Shown piece by piece: positions 26,624 through 36,532 of a DNA stretch of 64,000 nt. The translations under genes were made by a program, and so were the position numbers. The notes beneath the pieces were generated by a model. It made no database searches and was not told the DNA's origin. It worked only from the letters and a program-made list of their open reading frames with translations. The stretch covers positions 3,648,503 to 3,712,502 of the forward strand of contig NZ_CP050152.1 of the NCBI RefSeq assembly GCF_011617245.1, read 5' to 3'. Source of the stretch: Brevibacterium atlanticum (GTDB taxonomy: Bacteria > Actinomycetota > Actinomycetes > Actinomycetales > Brevibacteriaceae). The first letter of the stretch is position 1. Every line of letters begins with the position of its first letter.

Positions 26624-27616
26624 TCACTTCGCGAATGGCCCGCTTTCCTCGTGAAGGGCGTTGTGGAGGAAGTCGATCGCCACGGTGCGGGCCACGTTGG
26701 CGGCCTTGGTGTCACGAAGGCTGTCCAGGAGGAGGAAGTCGTGCACCATGCCGGCCACACGCAGTGAGGTCACGGAAACACCAGCCTCGCGCAGCTTGTT
26801 CGCATACTGTTCCCCCTCGTCTCGGAGGACGTCGGCTTCATCTGTGATGACCAGGGTTTCCGGCAGCCCCTTGAGTTCGTCGAGAGGTGTCTGCAACGGC
26901 GACGCGTACTTGTCTTGTCGCTGCGATTCGTCGGTGGTGTAGGCATCCCAGAACCACTTCATTCCGTCGCGGGTGAGGTAGTAGTCGTCGGCGAACTGGA
27001 TGTAGGAGGGCGTGTCGAAGTCAGCATTCGTTACCGGGTAGAGAAGTGCCTGCGCTTTGAGTTCGAGCCCTCCACGATCCTTGTTCATCTGTGTGAAGAC
27101 CGCCGACATGTCGCCTCCAACGGATTCGCCGGTGACGGCGATGCGCGAGGTGTCCATGCCGTGTTCGGCACCGTGCGCGGCGACCCACTGACCGACGGCG
27201 TAGTTCTGTTCGACCTGGGTCGGGTACTTCTTCTCCGGGGCTCGGTCATAGACAGGGAAGACACCGACGGCATTCGCCCCGACAGTGAGTTCACGGAACA
27301 GGCGGTCATGCGTCTTGTCATCGCCGAAGACCCAGCCGGCACCATGGATGTAGAAGAGGACCGGCAGGTCTCCGGTCGCACCCTGTGGGCGGATGATGCG
27401 CGTCTTGACGGAGCCCCATTCGCCGGCGTCGATGTCGACCCATTCCTCGTCGACGTCAGGGCGTTCCACACCTTCGCCGCTCTGCAGGTCGAGCAGGATC
27501 TTGCGACCGTCCTCAGGCGGAACCTCGTAGATGCGCGGATGCGGTGCGGTCGCCTCGGCGAGTTCCTTTGCTTCGGGCTCGAGGTACGGGGTGATGGGCT
27601 GCGGGACCTCGGTCAT
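26624..27616 (-). CDS. Alpha/beta-hydrolase of the hormone-sensitive lipase family
   Basis: 330 residues. Oxyanion motif YIHGAGWVFG (about 87-96), nucleophile VTGESVGGDMSA (about 159-170), acid TDEADVLRDEG (about 256-266) and catalytic His in AGMVHDFLLL (about 288-297) form the full Ser-Asp-His set of family IV esterases. An intracellular enzyme on short-chain esters or similar; exact substrate unknown. Divergent from an AraC-type regulator 103 bases away, which may control it. AAGGAG lies 11 bases before the start. Confidence 0.9.
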   Translation of the reverse strand: MTEVPQPITPYLEPEAKELAEATAPHPRIYEVPPEDGRKILLDLQSGEGVERPDVDEEWVDIDAGEWGSVKTRIIRPQGATGDLPVLFYIHGAGWVFGDDKTHDRLFRELTVGANAVGVFPVYDRAPEKKYPTQVEQNYAVGQWVAAHGAEHGMDTSRIAVTGESVGGDMSAVFTQMNKDRGGLELKAQALLYPVTNADFDTPSYIQFADDYYLTRDGMKWFWDAYTTDESQRQDKYASPLQTPLDELKGLPETLVITDEADVLRDEGEQYANKLREAGVSVTSLRVAGMVHDFLLLDSLRDTKAANVARTVAIDFLHNALHEESGPFAK

Positions 27617-27649
27617 GAGAAATCATGCTCCTTAATGTGGTGATCTCTT

Positions 27650-27712
27650 GCTATGAAGTCGGCGGAAAGCGGAGAGCCGACCTGTCCCTCCAGGCTATGA
27701 AGGGGGCTATGA
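27650..27712. promoter_or_regulatory. Three GCTATGA repeats in the divergent esterase/AraC promoter region
   Basis: GCTATGA begins at 27650, 27694 and 27706, the first two continuing as GCTATGAAG. Repeated half-sites are what an AraC-type activator would bind; function inferred only from position. Confidence 0.35.
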
Positions 27713-27719
27713 TGATGCC

Positions 27720-28727
27720 ATGGTCGCAAACGACACGAACCAGGGCAATGGCGACACTTCGTTGCCGGAGATCGCACTCGTCCGATACAACGAGTGCCAG
27801 CTGGCGGCGGTCTACGGACTCACGGACGTCTTCCGCGTCGCGAACGAACAGCTGGAGACGCTCGGTCGCGATCACAAGCAGGTGAGAGTGAGCCACTGGG
27901 AATGGGCCGACGACGAGGTGACATGCACGTACGATTCTCACCCCGGAACCGCCAACAGCCCCACCCACGTCGTCTTTCCGCCCAGTCTGATCCCGCCGGC
28001 ACAGATGGACAAGGCACATGCCCTGCGAAACTGGGCGCTGGAGCAGCGAGAGCATGGGGCCGTCCTCTGCGCCCTGTGTGCGGGAGTGTTCGTCCTCGCT
28101 GAGACGGGACTGCTCGATCATCGCGCCGCCACGACGCACTGGGCTTTTGCCGAGGAGTTCTCACGTCGATTCCCTGCTGTGCGCCTTGATGCGAGTCGTA
28201 TGGTCATCGATGGAGGCGACGTCATCACTGCGGCCGGGATCATGGCGTGGTTGGATTTTGCGCTGTCGCTCGTCGAATCTCTGTTCGGGCCGAGTGTCAT
28301 GCTCCGTACCTCGCGTTTCATGCTTGCCGATGCTCCGCGGACCGAGCAGCTGCCATATATGGCTCAGCTGCCGACAACGACCCATCACGATGACGCAGTG
28401 CGTATCGCGCAAGGCGTCATCGACCGGGAGCTCGCCTCGGCGCTGACTTTGGACCGCTTGGCGGCGGCGACGTCGATTCATCCGAGAACACTCCAACGTC
28501 GATTCCGATCTGCAACAGGGATGACGATCACGCGCTATATCCAACGACTTCGCGTCGAGCGCGCCAATCACGCACTGGCGACGACCGGCGAGACATTCGA
28601 ATCCATTGCGCGCTCGGTCGGTTATGACGATTCGACCACCCTCCGGAGGCTCATTCAGCGTGAGACCGGGTTGACTCCGACCGGCTACCGCCAACGGTTC
28701 GGCACGAGGTCGATGGTCAAGCAGTGA
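27720..28727 (+). CDS. GlxA-type AraC-family regulator (DJ-1/PfpI + HTH)
   Basis: 335 residues. The N-terminal two thirds is a DJ-1/PfpI-like domain with VLCALCAGVFVLAETGLLDH (about 118-137, nucleophile elbow region). The C-terminal part is an AraC double HTH: LTLDRLAAATSIHPRTLQRR, then VGYDDSTTLRRLIQRETG and a final GLTPTGYRQRF. Such proteins regulate metabolism genes of nitrogenous or aldehyde compounds. Probably regulates the divergent esterase gene. The start (27720) is preceded by AAGGGGG at longer than usual distance. Confidence 0.9.
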   Translation: MVANDTNQGNGDTSLPEIALVRYNECQLAAVYGLTDVFRVANEQLETLGRDHKQVRVSHWEWADDEVTCTYDSHPGTANSPTHVVFPPSLIPPAQMDKAHALRNWALEQREHGAVLCALCAGVFVLAETGLLDHRAATTHWAFAEEFSRRFPAVRLDASRMVIDGGDVITAAGIMAWLDFALSLVESLFGPSVMLRTSRFMLADAPRTEQLPYMAQLPTTTHHDDAVRIAQGVIDRELASALTLDRLAAATSIHPRTLQRRFRSATGMTITRYIQRLRVERANHALATTGETFESIARSVGYDDSTTLRRLIQRETGLTPTGYRQRFGTRSMVKQ

Positions 28728-28802
28728 GACGTCTTGTGCGGGGCCTGAAGCCGATCTAGCATGTGGCCTCAGGTGACAGTGCAGTCACCGGGAGGTGCAA
28801 TG

Positions 28803-29390
28803 ATGGACACACCCGCCTATCTCAACGCTGTCGTCGGGCAGACGAACACCCTCGCACAGTGGGCCGCCGACAACGATCCGACCACGCCCGTACCGACATG
28901 CCCGGAGTGGAATCTCGGCGACCTCGTCGACCATATCGGCGCGACACAGCTCATGGTGGCCGTCCTCGTCGGCGAGAGGCTCACTGATCCGAGCAGTGCC
29001 TTCGAAGCCTACTCTCCGGCGCCGAGCGACTCCGCGCTCTGGCACGATTGGCTCGACACGATGACGTCCCGCGGATACTGGGAGAACGTCGCCGGTTTCG
29101 CCGAGGCGATGAGCGGTACCGGACAGACCTTCCGGTTCCGCGCGAGCGATACCGACGGCGACTGGATCGCCCGCCGAGAGGAGGACCGTATCGTGCTCGC
29201 ACACGGTCCAGGCGCGACCGCAGAGTCCGCCGGTCCAGGTGCTGACGTGACCGTCGAGGGGCCGGCCGTCGAACTGATGCTCGTCATCAGCAGACGCCGC
29301 CCGCTCGCCTCGGCGCGCTCGCTCGTCGTCGACGGCGATCGGGCACTGATCGAGCACTGGATCGACCATATGGACTGGGTTGCAGCCTGA
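28803..29390 (+). CDS. Mycothiol-dependent maleylpyruvate isomerase-like (DinB-fold) protein
   Basis: 195 residues from ATG 28803, which is six bases after GGAGGT (28791-28796); the ATG at 28800 is too close. The N-terminal PTCPEWNLGDLVDHIGATQ is the MDMPI_N signature (PxWxxxDLxxHxG with the metal His). The C-terminal half ends in a VEGPAVELMLVISRRRP segment, matching the second domain. Such DinB-fold proteins are thought to use mycothiol; the substrate is unknown. Confidence 0.8.
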   Translation: MDTPAYLNAVVGQTNTLAQWAADNDPTTPVPTCPEWNLGDLVDHIGATQLMVAVLVGERLTDPSSAFEAYSPAPSDSALWHDWLDTMTSRGYWENVAGFAEAMSGTGQTFRFRASDTDGDWIARREEDRIVLAHGPGATAESAGPGADVTVEGPAVELMLVISRRRPLASARSLVVDGDRALIEHWIDHMDWVAA

Positions 29391-29424
29391 CCCGTGTCCA
29401 CGAGCAACCTCTTTGCGTACTTCG

Positions 29425-31623
29425 TCAGGTCCTCGTCGAGGTCGTCGAGGCGAGGTCATAATCGCCCGTGGGGCTGAACGTCTCCTCGTCGTCATCGAGG
29501 ACGAGGATCTGTGCACTGGCGATGTCGTAGAACAGCCCAAGCACCTCGGTCTCGGGCAGCCTCGCACGAAGTCTCGCGACCTGCAGCGCCACATTCACCA
29601 TCGCCAACTGGTCCGCTTCGGAGAAGCCCTGCTCCAGAGACGCCTCGGCGACCGGGTGGCCGGCACGCAGCGCCTCGAGTGCGGGATCAGCAGTCCGCAG
29701 CCATTGCCCAAGGGATCCAGACGAATCAGGCACCCCTGACAGCAGCCCTGCCATCGCTCCACAGCCGGAGTGTCCGCAGACGGCAATCAGCGGCACCTCC
29801 AATTGCGATGTCGCGAACTCGATCGCCGCCGAGGCGCCCGGGTCGGTGGCGAGGTTTCCGACATTCTGCACCGTAAACACGTCGCCCGGACCGCTGTGGG
29901 TGATCATATGGGGTACCACCCGAGAATCCGCGCAGGTGATGAGCATGGCACTCGGTTCCTGTCGGCCGGCCAGGCTCGACATCGTCGGGCGCATGACCTC
30001 CCGGACGTTCTCGTGATATGCGGCCACTCCCCGCAGCAGCCTGGTTCGACGTGGCATCGTACTGTGCTCGGTTCGCTGCCATTCACTCCACGTGTGGTAG
30101 GTCGGCCCTGGCGGGGCGCCGACGTTCGACTCCCCGGACTCGATGATCGTCACTTCCGCCGCCGAAGCCTCCTGCTTCGATTTCCAGGCATGCAGGTGCT
30201 CGAAGGCGGTGTGGTCAAGATAGTCAGTTGAGAGCACCACCGTGACATCGCATCCCGGAGGGATGGAGGCAAGGGTCTTCGACAGGCGCGGTACTGCCAA
30301 GAAGCTCAATGCACCCTCGATCGTCAGTCGGCGGCTGCCATCTGCGTTCGTCGCCAACTTCGTCCGCGATCGCACGCCTCGCACCAGCAGCAGCACGGCG
30401 GCCAGCAGAAGGCCGCACAGCACGCCCTCGAGGAGGTTGAGCACGGAGACACAGATGACGGTGACCACATACACCGCCAGCTCACCATGCGTGTATGCCG
30501 TACGCATGTCGGCTATCTTCACGAGACCGATGCCCATCATGATCAGCAGCCCGGCCAACGCGGCCATGGGGATGAGTTCGATGACGCCGACGAGCACGAT
30601 CGAGAACAGCAGGATCCACACACCATGGAGGATGCCCGAGGCACGCGTCTGCGCGCCGGCCTTGACGTTCGTTGCCGAGCGCACGATGACACCGGTGATC
30701 GGCAGTCCGCCGATGAAACCGGAGACAACGTTTGCCGTTCCCTGACCGATGAGTTCGCGGTCGGTGTTCGTCTCGGTCCCCGGCCTCATCCGCTCGATCG
30801 CGACGGCCGAAAGCAATGACTCGACACTGGCGATGAGCGCGACGGTCAGCATGCCGAAGAGCACACCGCCCCACAGTCCCGAGTCAGGCAGCTCGGGCAG
30901 CGAGAGGGAGCCGAGGAGCGAACCGCCCAGTTGCACTCGGACCACATCGGCGAAGGCTATGGAGAGCAGCGTCGCCGCGATGATCGCCACGAGCGCGGCC
31001 GGAAGAACTCTGAGCTTTGCAGGCACTCGCGGCCACAACACCATGACGGCGATGACCGTGCCACCGAGGATGACGGCAGGCCAGGAGATTGCCGCGATCG
31101 CAGCGGGCAGTGCGGTGACCGAATCCACCGCCCCCGTCTCGGCCTCGCCGCCGAGCATGACGTTGAGCTGGCTGAGGGCAATAGTGAGGCCGATGCCCGC
31201 CAGCATGCCGTGGACGACGACGGGCGGGATGGCCTGGGCGAATCGGGAGAGACGGGTAAGGCCGAAGATGATCTGGATGATCCCAGCACCGAGCGTGATG
31301 AGGGTAGTGACCCGCCATCCATACTGTGCGACCATTTCGGCGACGATCACGGTCAGGCCCGCTGCGGGACCAGAGACCTGCAGCCGCGAGCCTCCCAGCG
31401 ATCCGGCGACGATCGCGCCGACGGCCGCGGCGATCAGCCCGGCGGTGATGGGCGCTCCCGAAGCCACTGCAATACCAAGAGACAATGGCACGGCTACAAG
31501 GAAGACGACGATGGAGGCAGAGAAATCCGCCCGAGCGTGGGGAAAGAGCCGGCGAAAGAGGTTCGGGGAGGTGTCGGCCTCTGCGGGCGATATTTCGGAG
31601 CTGAAAGGGCGTGATGGTGACAT
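29425..31623 (-). CDS. SulP-family anion permease fused to beta-carbonic anhydrase
   Basis: 732 residues from ATG 31623 (GAGGA ribosome site; an upstream start at 31692 is less likely). Residues about 25-420 form the SulP transporter, with GAPITAGLIAAAVGAIVAGS and VSGPAAGLTVIVAEM motifs and 10 or more membrane segments. A STAS-like segment follows (about 430-520). From about 540 comes a complete beta-carbonic anhydrase: ITCADSRV (zinc Cys and Asp) and AVCGHSGCGAM (His and Cys). The likely job is bicarbonate uptake coupled to CO2/bicarbonate conversion. Single gene, no obvious operon partner. Confidence 0.92.
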   Translation of the reverse strand: MSPSRPFSSEISPAEADTSPNLFRRLFPHARADFSASIVVFLVAVPLSLGIAVASGAPITAGLIAAAVGAIVAGSLGGSRLQVSGPAAGLTVIVAEMVAQYGWRVTTLITLGAGIIQIIFGLTRLSRFAQAIPPVVVHGMLAGIGLTIALSQLNVMLGGEAETGAVDSVTALPAAIAAISWPAVILGGTVIAVMVLWPRVPAKLRVLPAALVAIIAATLLSIAFADVVRVQLGGSLLGSLSLPELPDSGLWGGVLFGMLTVALIASVESLLSAVAIERMRPGTETNTDRELIGQGTANVVSGFIGGLPITGVIVRSATNVKAGAQTRASGILHGVWILLFSIVLVGVIELIPMAALAGLLIMMGIGLVKIADMRTAYTHGELAVYVVTVICVSVLNLLEGVLCGLLLAAVLLLVRGVRSRTKLATNADGSRRLTIEGALSFLAVPRLSKTLASIPPGCDVTVVLSTDYLDHTAFEHLHAWKSKQEASAAEVTIIESGESNVGAPPGPTYHTWSEWQRTEHSTMPRRTRLLRGVAAYHENVREVMRPTMSSLAGRQEPSAMLITCADSRVVPHMITHSGPGDVFTVQNVGNLATDPGASAAIEFATSQLEVPLIAVCGHSGCGAMAGLLSGVPDSSGSLGQWLRTADPALEALRAGHPVAEASLEQGFSEADQLAMVNVALQVARLRARLPETEVLGLFYDIASAQILVLDDDEETFSPTGDYDLASTTSTRT

Positions 31624-31913
31624 CGGAGTGTCCTCGGTCTCGGTCCGTAGATCTGGAGGGCCGACCGCGGCGCTGCAGCCGAAACATGGCAATGGTGCGG
31701 AACTTCTGCGTGCTGTACTGCTTATCCGGGAGGTTCCAACGGCTGTCCGAACCTCGAACTGTCATTGTCAAAAGCGGTCTGAGGGATCGCTTTCAGCCAG
31801 GTTACACTGCCGATGTTAACGGAATGTTTCCTCCTGACCAGGGAGTGCGTCCCCCACCGACACACTCACCACTGAGGCGGCGGAAGAACCTACGATTCTT
31901 CTGATGGCTCGAA

Positions 31914-32942
31914 CTACTCAGTCAGATACTCGTCGAGGTCGTCGAGGATGAGTCCGGCGCCGGTGGGCCCGAGCCCGAGGAACCACACATCGTCCTCGAC
32001 GCGGATCGCCCTGTCGTTCTCCGCCGCACCGAGTCCCTTCCACTGACTCGACTCAAGGGCCTTGTCCTCGCCGGTCGCATCGGGATCGCCGTAGCTCGTG
32101 TAGAAGATATAGTCTCCGCCGGCCTGATCGAGGTTCTCCGGCGAGATCTCGACCGCCAGCTCATCGATGTCCTGCTTCTTCGGTCTCTTGAACCCGGCGT
32201 CACCGAGGATGACGCCGATGAGCGACTGATTCGCATAGAGGCGAAGCTTGTCCGGCATGAACCGCACGAGCGAGATCGTCGGGTCTCCGTCGACGGATTT
32301 CTTCAGCGTCTTCGCTTTCTCGGCGTACTCTTCGAGGTCGGCCGTGGCATCGCTCTCCATCCCCAGGGCGTCGCCGACGAGGCGGAAGTTCTCCTTCCAG
32401 GGGAAGCCGGGGCGAATCGAGAACACCGTCGGAGCGATCGAGTCGAGCTCATCGTAGAGCTTGTCGGCACGCAGCTGGCTGCCGAGGATGAGATCGGGTT
32501 CGAGTGAGGCGATCTTCTCGAGATCGAGTTCGTTGATCGTTCCGACGGTCTCGACACCGTCGACCTTGTCTTCGAGGTAGCTCGGCACCGGGTTCGCCCC
32601 TTCTGTGGTCACCATGCCTACGGGCTTGATGCCCAGAGCGAGGACGTCGTCGAGTTCACCGGTATCGAGAACGACGACGCGCTCGGGCTTTGCCTCGATC
32701 TCCGTCGTTCCATTCGCATGCTTGATCGTGCGCGGGAACTCCCCTGCCTCGGCATCGGTGCCGAGCTTCGCAGTCTCCTCGTCCGCGGTGCCGAAGGCCT
32801 CACCGCCGGTCGCGACGTCCTTGTTTCCTGATTCACCGCCTCCTCCCTTATCGCCGTCGGCGGCACATCCGCTCGCGAGGAGAGCAATGGTCAAGGTCGT
32901 TGCAGCGAACGTCGCCGCGCTCCGAGGCAGAGAAATCGCCAT
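31914..32942 (-). CDS. Siderophore/iron ABC transporter substrate-binding lipoprotein
   Basis: 342 residues. A lipoprotein signal ends in LLASGC (Cys 26), followed by an acidic Gly-rich linker. The body shows the FecB/BtuF-like fold: ERVVVLDTGELDDVLALGIK, EKIASLEPDLILGSQ, and SIAPTVF. Such proteins bind ferric siderophores at the outer face of the membrane and pass them to an ABC permease, which is not in the window. A DtxR/IdeR-like box at 32942-32960 abuts the start, so expression should rise under iron shortage. Confidence 0.88.
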   Translation of the reverse strand: MAISLPRSAATFAATTLTIALLASGCAADGDKGGGGESGNKDVATGGEAFGTADEETAKLGTDAEAGEFPRTIKHANGTTEIEAKPERVVVLDTGELDDVLALGIKPVGMVTTEGANPVPSYLEDKVDGVETVGTINELDLEKIASLEPDLILGSQLRADKLYDELDSIAPTVFSIRPGFPWKENFRLVGDALGMESDATADLEEYAEKAKTLKKSVDGDPTISLVRFMPDKLRLYANQSLIGVILGDAGFKRPKKQDIDELAVEISPENLDQAGGDYIFYTSYGDPDATGEDKALESSQWKGLGAAENDRAIRVEDDVWFLGLGPTGAGLILDDLDEYLTE

Positions 32943-32960
32943 AAGGGAAGTCTAACCTCA
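32942..32960 (-). promoter_or_regulatory. Putative DtxR/IdeR iron box
   Basis: On the minus strand TGAGGTTAGACTTCCCTTA matches the 19-base consensus TWAGGTTAGSCTAACCTWA at 15 positions, including the full AGGTTAG half. It overlaps the start codon region of the siderophore-binding protein gene. The opposite half is degenerate. Confidence 0.6.
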
Positions 32961-33151
32961 TGAAATGCTCAGAAGTTAAGCCACCCTCACCGAGGGTCGT
33001 TTTCACCGAACACCCTGCTTTCACCCGCTGGCACGAATACACAAGAGAGCACCATGACACCCTTCAGCCATCGGACTTCCCGCTCGGCGACGAACGCCCT
33101 CGACCGCATCGAGGACGAATTCAGACAGAGTGATGCGCTGAGTGCAGCTGC

Positions 33152-33203
33152 TTCGATCGTACGAAGGGCCCTGTCCGTGGACAGGGCCCTTCGTACGATC
33201 GAA
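33152..33203 (-). terminator. Perfect 25-bp-arm palindrome after lldD
   Basis: Left arm 33152-33176 and right arm 33179-33203 are exact complements with only GT between; the real loop will be a little larger. It contains the GGGCCC-type core AGGGCCCTGTCC. It lies 81 bases from the end of lldD and faces the iron-transport promoter region on the other side. The 342-base gap 32943-33284 otherwise holds the iron box and no supported gene. Confidence 0.8.
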
Positions 33204-33284
33204 CCGCCGACGGGACCGACGGCGCTGTCATTCGGAGTCGGGAGCCGCCTCGGCGATCATCGCTTGACGATCATCGGTTGTCGA

Positions 33285-34553
33285 TCACTTCGCGGCGGGA
33301 CGAGAGCCGATGATCTCGGCCCGCTCCTCACGGTTGAACTGGCGCAGCTGGGTCACGTGTCCGGGATTGAGTTCGGAGACGTCGGCGACCTGCAACAGGC
33401 GCATGGTGCGCTCGACCTGCTCGCCGAGGATCGCGATCGTCCGGTCGACACCGGCGCGACCGCCGGCCATGAGGCCGAAGAGGTAGGCACGGCCGATGAG
33501 GGTGAAGTCGGCGCCGAGTGCGAGTGAGGCGACGATATCGGCGCCGTTGCGGATACCTGTGTCGATGATGATCTCCACGTCCTTGCCGATCTCACGAGCC
33601 ACCTCGGGGAGGAGTTCGAAGGGCACGGGCGCCCGGTCGAGCTGACGCCCGCCGTGGTTGGACAGGACGATCGAATCGACGCCGAGGTCGGCGAGCTTCT
33701 TCGCGTCCTCGAGCGTCTGCACGCCCTTGACGGAGAACTTGCCGTCCCACATGGCACGGATCTCCGCGAGGTCGTCGAAGTCGATCGAGGGGTCCATCGC
33801 CGAGTCGAGGAGTTCGCCCACGGTGCCGCCGGTCTCCGACAGGGAGGCGAACTCGAGCTTCGGGGTGGTCAGGAAGTCCCACCACCACCAGGGACGCGGG
33901 ATCGCGTTGAGGATCGTCTGCGGGGTCAGCTGCGGCGGGATCGAGAAGCCGTTGCGGGTGTCCCGCAGGCGGGCACCGGCCACGGGCGCGTCGACGGTGA
34001 AGAACAGGGTGTCGAAGCCGGCGTTCTTCGCGCGTTCGACCAGCGCGTAGGAGATGTCGCGCTGCTTCATGACGTAGAGCTGGAACCAGTTGCGGCCGTG
34101 CGGGTTCGCCTTCTTCACGTCCTCGATCGAGGTCGTGCCCAGAGTCGAGAGAGTGAAGGGGATGCCCGCAGCACCGGCGGCACCGGCACCGGCCGTCTCG
34201 CCTTCGGTCTGCATCAGACGAGTGAAACCGGTCGGCGCGATGCCGAAGGGCATCGCCGAGCTGCCGCCCATGATCTGGGTGGAGGTGTCGACGTTCGTGA
34301 CGTCCTTGAGGATCGATGGATGGAACTCGATGTCGCGGAAGGACTGGACCGAGCGTTCCATCGAGATCTCACCCTCGGCCGCACCGTCGGTGTAGTCGAA
34401 GGCCGCAGCCGGGGTCCGCCGTTTGGCGATCCTGCGCAGGTCATCGATCGTCAGTGCGTTCTCCAGGCGGCGCTTCTTCGGGTCGAGTTCGAACTTCTTG
34501 AACTTCATGAGGTCGAAGATCTCAGCCGGCTGCGGGATCTGTCTCTTGACCAT
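33285..34553 (-). CDS. lldD: FMN-dependent L-lactate dehydrogenase
   Basis: 422 residues from ATG 34553, eight bases after GAGGAG; the ATG at 34559 is too near the ribosome site. The FMN-binding alpha-hydroxyacid oxidase fold shows [58 protein letters not shown] and the active-site [12 protein letters not shown] (about 297-308). It oxidises L-lactate to pyruvate and passes electrons to the respiratory chain. It follows lldP on the same strand (92-base gap). Confidence 0.95.
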   Translation of the reverse strand: MVKRQIPQPAEIFDLMKFKKFELDPKKRRLENALTIDDLRRIAKRRTPAAAFDYTDGAAEGEISMERSVQSFRDIEFHPSILKDVTNVDTSTQIMGGSSAMPFGIAPTGFTRLMQTEGETAGAGAAGAAGIPFTLSTLGTTSIEDVKKANPHGRNWFQLYVMKQRDISYALVERAKNAGFDTLFFTVDAPVAGARLRDTRNGFSIPPQLTPQTILNAIPRPWWWWDFLTTPKLEFASLSETGGTVGELLDSAMDPSIDFDDLAEIRAMWDGKFSVKGVQTLEDAKKLADLGVDSIVLSNHGGRQLDRAPVPFELLPEVAREIGKDVEIIIDTGIRNGADIVASLALGADFTLIGRAYLFGLMAGGRAGVDRTIAILGEQVERTMRLLQVADVSELNPGHVTQLRQFNREERAEIIGSRPAAK

Positions 34554-34645
34554 GTACATCGCTCCTCAGTCTTGGGTTGGAATGGGTACTGGCAGGTGGG
34601 GTGGGTGCGGCGGCGTGTCCGGCACCCGGGGAAGTCAGGTGCGGA

Positions 34646-36331
34646 TCAGGCCGGAATCATCCAGGACAGCACCGTGGACTGGAGGCCTACGAGGAGGCAC
34701 ATGAGCACGAGCATGCCCAGTGACCACCAGATGACCCGGCGGAAGATCGCAGACTCCTGACCGAGCAGGCCGACGGCGGTCGCGGCGATCGTGAGGTTCT
34801 GCGGGCTGACCATCTTGCCGACCACACCTCCCGAGCTGTTCGCGCCGACGAGCAGCAGCGGATCGATTCCGGCGTTCTCGGCCGCGGTCTGCTGGAGGGT
34901 GGCGAAGAGCGCGTTCGCGCTCGTGTCCGAACCGGTCACGGCAGTGCCCAACCATCCGAGGATGGGTGAGAGGAAGGCGAAGAGCGCACCGGCCCCGGCG
35001 ATCCAGGTACCGATCGTGATCGTCTGTCCGGAGAAGTTCATGACATAGGCGAGTCCGAGGACGAAACCGACAGTGAGGATCGCGAAGCGCATCTTCACGA
35101 GGTTGTCGACGTAGGTCTTCCACCCGTCCTTGACCGTAATGCCGAAGGTCACGGCGATGATGAGCCCGGAGATGAGCAGCAGCGTGCCTGGCGAGGACAG
35201 CCACTGGAAGTTGTAGACCGTGCTCGTCGAGGGTTCGCCGGAGGCGGTGAGCAGATTGCCGTCGAGGCCCGGCCAGGGGATCTTGACATCCGTGCTGGCG
35301 AGCCAGTCGTTGATCGCCGGGACGAGCTTGCAGACCGAGAAGATGACGACGATGAGCAGGTACGGGAAGAGCGCGAAGAACACCCGAGAACCGGTCAGCG
35401 GCTGTGTCTTCGTTCCCTCAGCGGTCTTGAGGGCATCGGCGGCGGAGCCGGCATCGGGGGTGTCGGTGTCCTCGTGTTCACGTTCGATCGCCATCTTGTC
35501 CAGTGCGTCCTGACCTCCCACCGGCTTCCAGAAGCGGAGCATGATGACGGCGGCGGCGAGTCCGGCGAGTGAGGAGACGATATCGGTGAGCTCGACCGAG
35601 AGCAGGTTCGACGACACCCACTGCGCGGCAGCGAAGACGATGCCGATGACGAGCGCCAGGGGCCACATCTGCTTCAGCCCGCGCTTGCCGTCGACGAGGA
35701 AGACGAGGAAGAGCGGAACGATGGCGGCGAGCAGCGGGGTCTGGTGTCCGACCATCGCGCCGATGTCCTGGTAGTCGATGCCGGTCAGGGTACCAGCGGT
35801 GATGATCGGCGTCGCGATCGCGCCGAATGCCACAGGAGCCGTGTTGGCGACGAGGACCACGACGGCCGCGCGCATCGCGGTGAAGCCGACGGCGACGAGC
35901 ATGACACCGGTGATCGCGACGGGAGCACCGAATCCGGCGAGCGCCTCGAGCAGGCCGCCGAAGCAGAAGGCGACGAGGATCGCCTGCACCCGGGGGTCGC
36001 TCGAGATGACGTTGATGACGAGGCGGAGGTCCTCGAACCGTCCGGAGCGGACAGTGAGTTCGTAGATCCAGATCGCGTTGACGACGATCCACATGATCGG
36101 GAACAGGCCGAAGGCGAAACCTTGGGTGGCCGAGAGCCCGGCCAGGCCCGCGGGCATCCCGTAGGCGAAGATCGCGACGGCGAGCGCCACGACGACCGAG
36201 GCGATTCCGGCCAGATAGGCCTTCCATTTGAGGACGCCGAGAGCGATGAAGATCGTCAGCAGCGGCAGCAGTGCCAGCAGCGACGACCACAGCAGACTGT
36301 CGGCGATCGGGGCGAGGTCGGGTGTGTACAT
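34646..36331 (-). CDS. lldP: L-lactate permease
   Basis: 561 residues with about 12 membrane segments and a hydrophilic central loop (about 265-320). Family features are GGLLEALAGFGAPVAITGVM and, near the C-terminus, TGSDTSANALFATLQQTA and GANSSGGVVGKMVSPQ. A proton-coupled lactate importer. Ribosome site GGAGA 5-6 bases before the ATG at 36331. First gene of the lldP-lldD operon, divergent from a GntR regulator. Confidence 0.95.
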   Translation of the reverse strand: MYTPDLAPIADSLLWSSLLALLPLLTIFIALGVLKWKAYLAGIASVVVALAVAIFAYGMPAGLAGLSATQGFAFGLFPIMWIVVNAIWIYELTVRSGRFEDLRLVINVISSDPRVQAILVAFCFGGLLEALAGFGAPVAITGVMLVAVGFTAMRAAVVVLVANTAPVAFGAIATPIITAGTLTGIDYQDIGAMVGHQTPLLAAIVPLFLVFLVDGKRGLKQMWPLALVIGIVFAAAQWVSSNLLSVELTDIVSSLAGLAAAVIMLRFWKPVGGQDALDKMAIEREHEDTDTPDAGSAADALKTAEGTKTQPLTGSRVFFALFPYLLIVVIFSVCKLVPAINDWLASTDVKIPWPGLDGNLLTASGEPSTSTVYNFQWLSSPGTLLLISGLIIAVTFGITVKDGWKTYVDNLVKMRFAILTVGFVLGLAYVMNFSGQTITIGTWIAGAGALFAFLSPILGWLGTAVTGSDTSANALFATLQQTAAENAGIDPLLLVGANSSGGVVGKMVSPQNLTIAATAVGLLGQESAIFRRVIWWSLGMLVLMCLLVGLQSTVLSWMIPA

Positions 36332-36420
36332 GATGTCTCCATCGAGGCTCGTGTTCGCTCACGGCGGCGCGATTCCTCAGCGAATGCGCGTCGGTCGCGG
36401 ACGATCGAACGGTTCCGGGA

Positions 36421-36443
36421 TGGTCTTTATGAGGTCAGACCAT
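36421..36443. promoter_or_regulatory. Putative LldR/PdhR-type operator in the lldP promoter region
   Basis: GGTCAGACC (36433-36441) with flanking A, a match to the TGGTCAGACCA core of FadR-subfamily operators. A further GGTC half-site lies at 36422-36425. It is about 90 bases upstream of the lldP start and 200 upstream of the regulator gene. Confidence 0.6.
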
Positions 36444-36532
36444 TAATGTGATGGTAGGGCCGAGTGTGATCTGCGTCAAGCATTCGCGCGAAATCCGATG
36501 GGCTGCACCGAGGCGGCCCGGGGAGTGGGCCC

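Noticed and set aside
29425..31692. Longer SulP start at 31692
   Set aside because: The ATG at 31623 has a GAGGA ribosome site at good spacing and the extra residues (Cys/Pro-rich) are not part of the family.
33054..33527. Open frame with ATG after an AAGAGAG ribosome site
   Set aside because: It reads straight through the perfect palindrome at 33152-33203 and into the antisense of lldD; codon pattern is that of a shadow.
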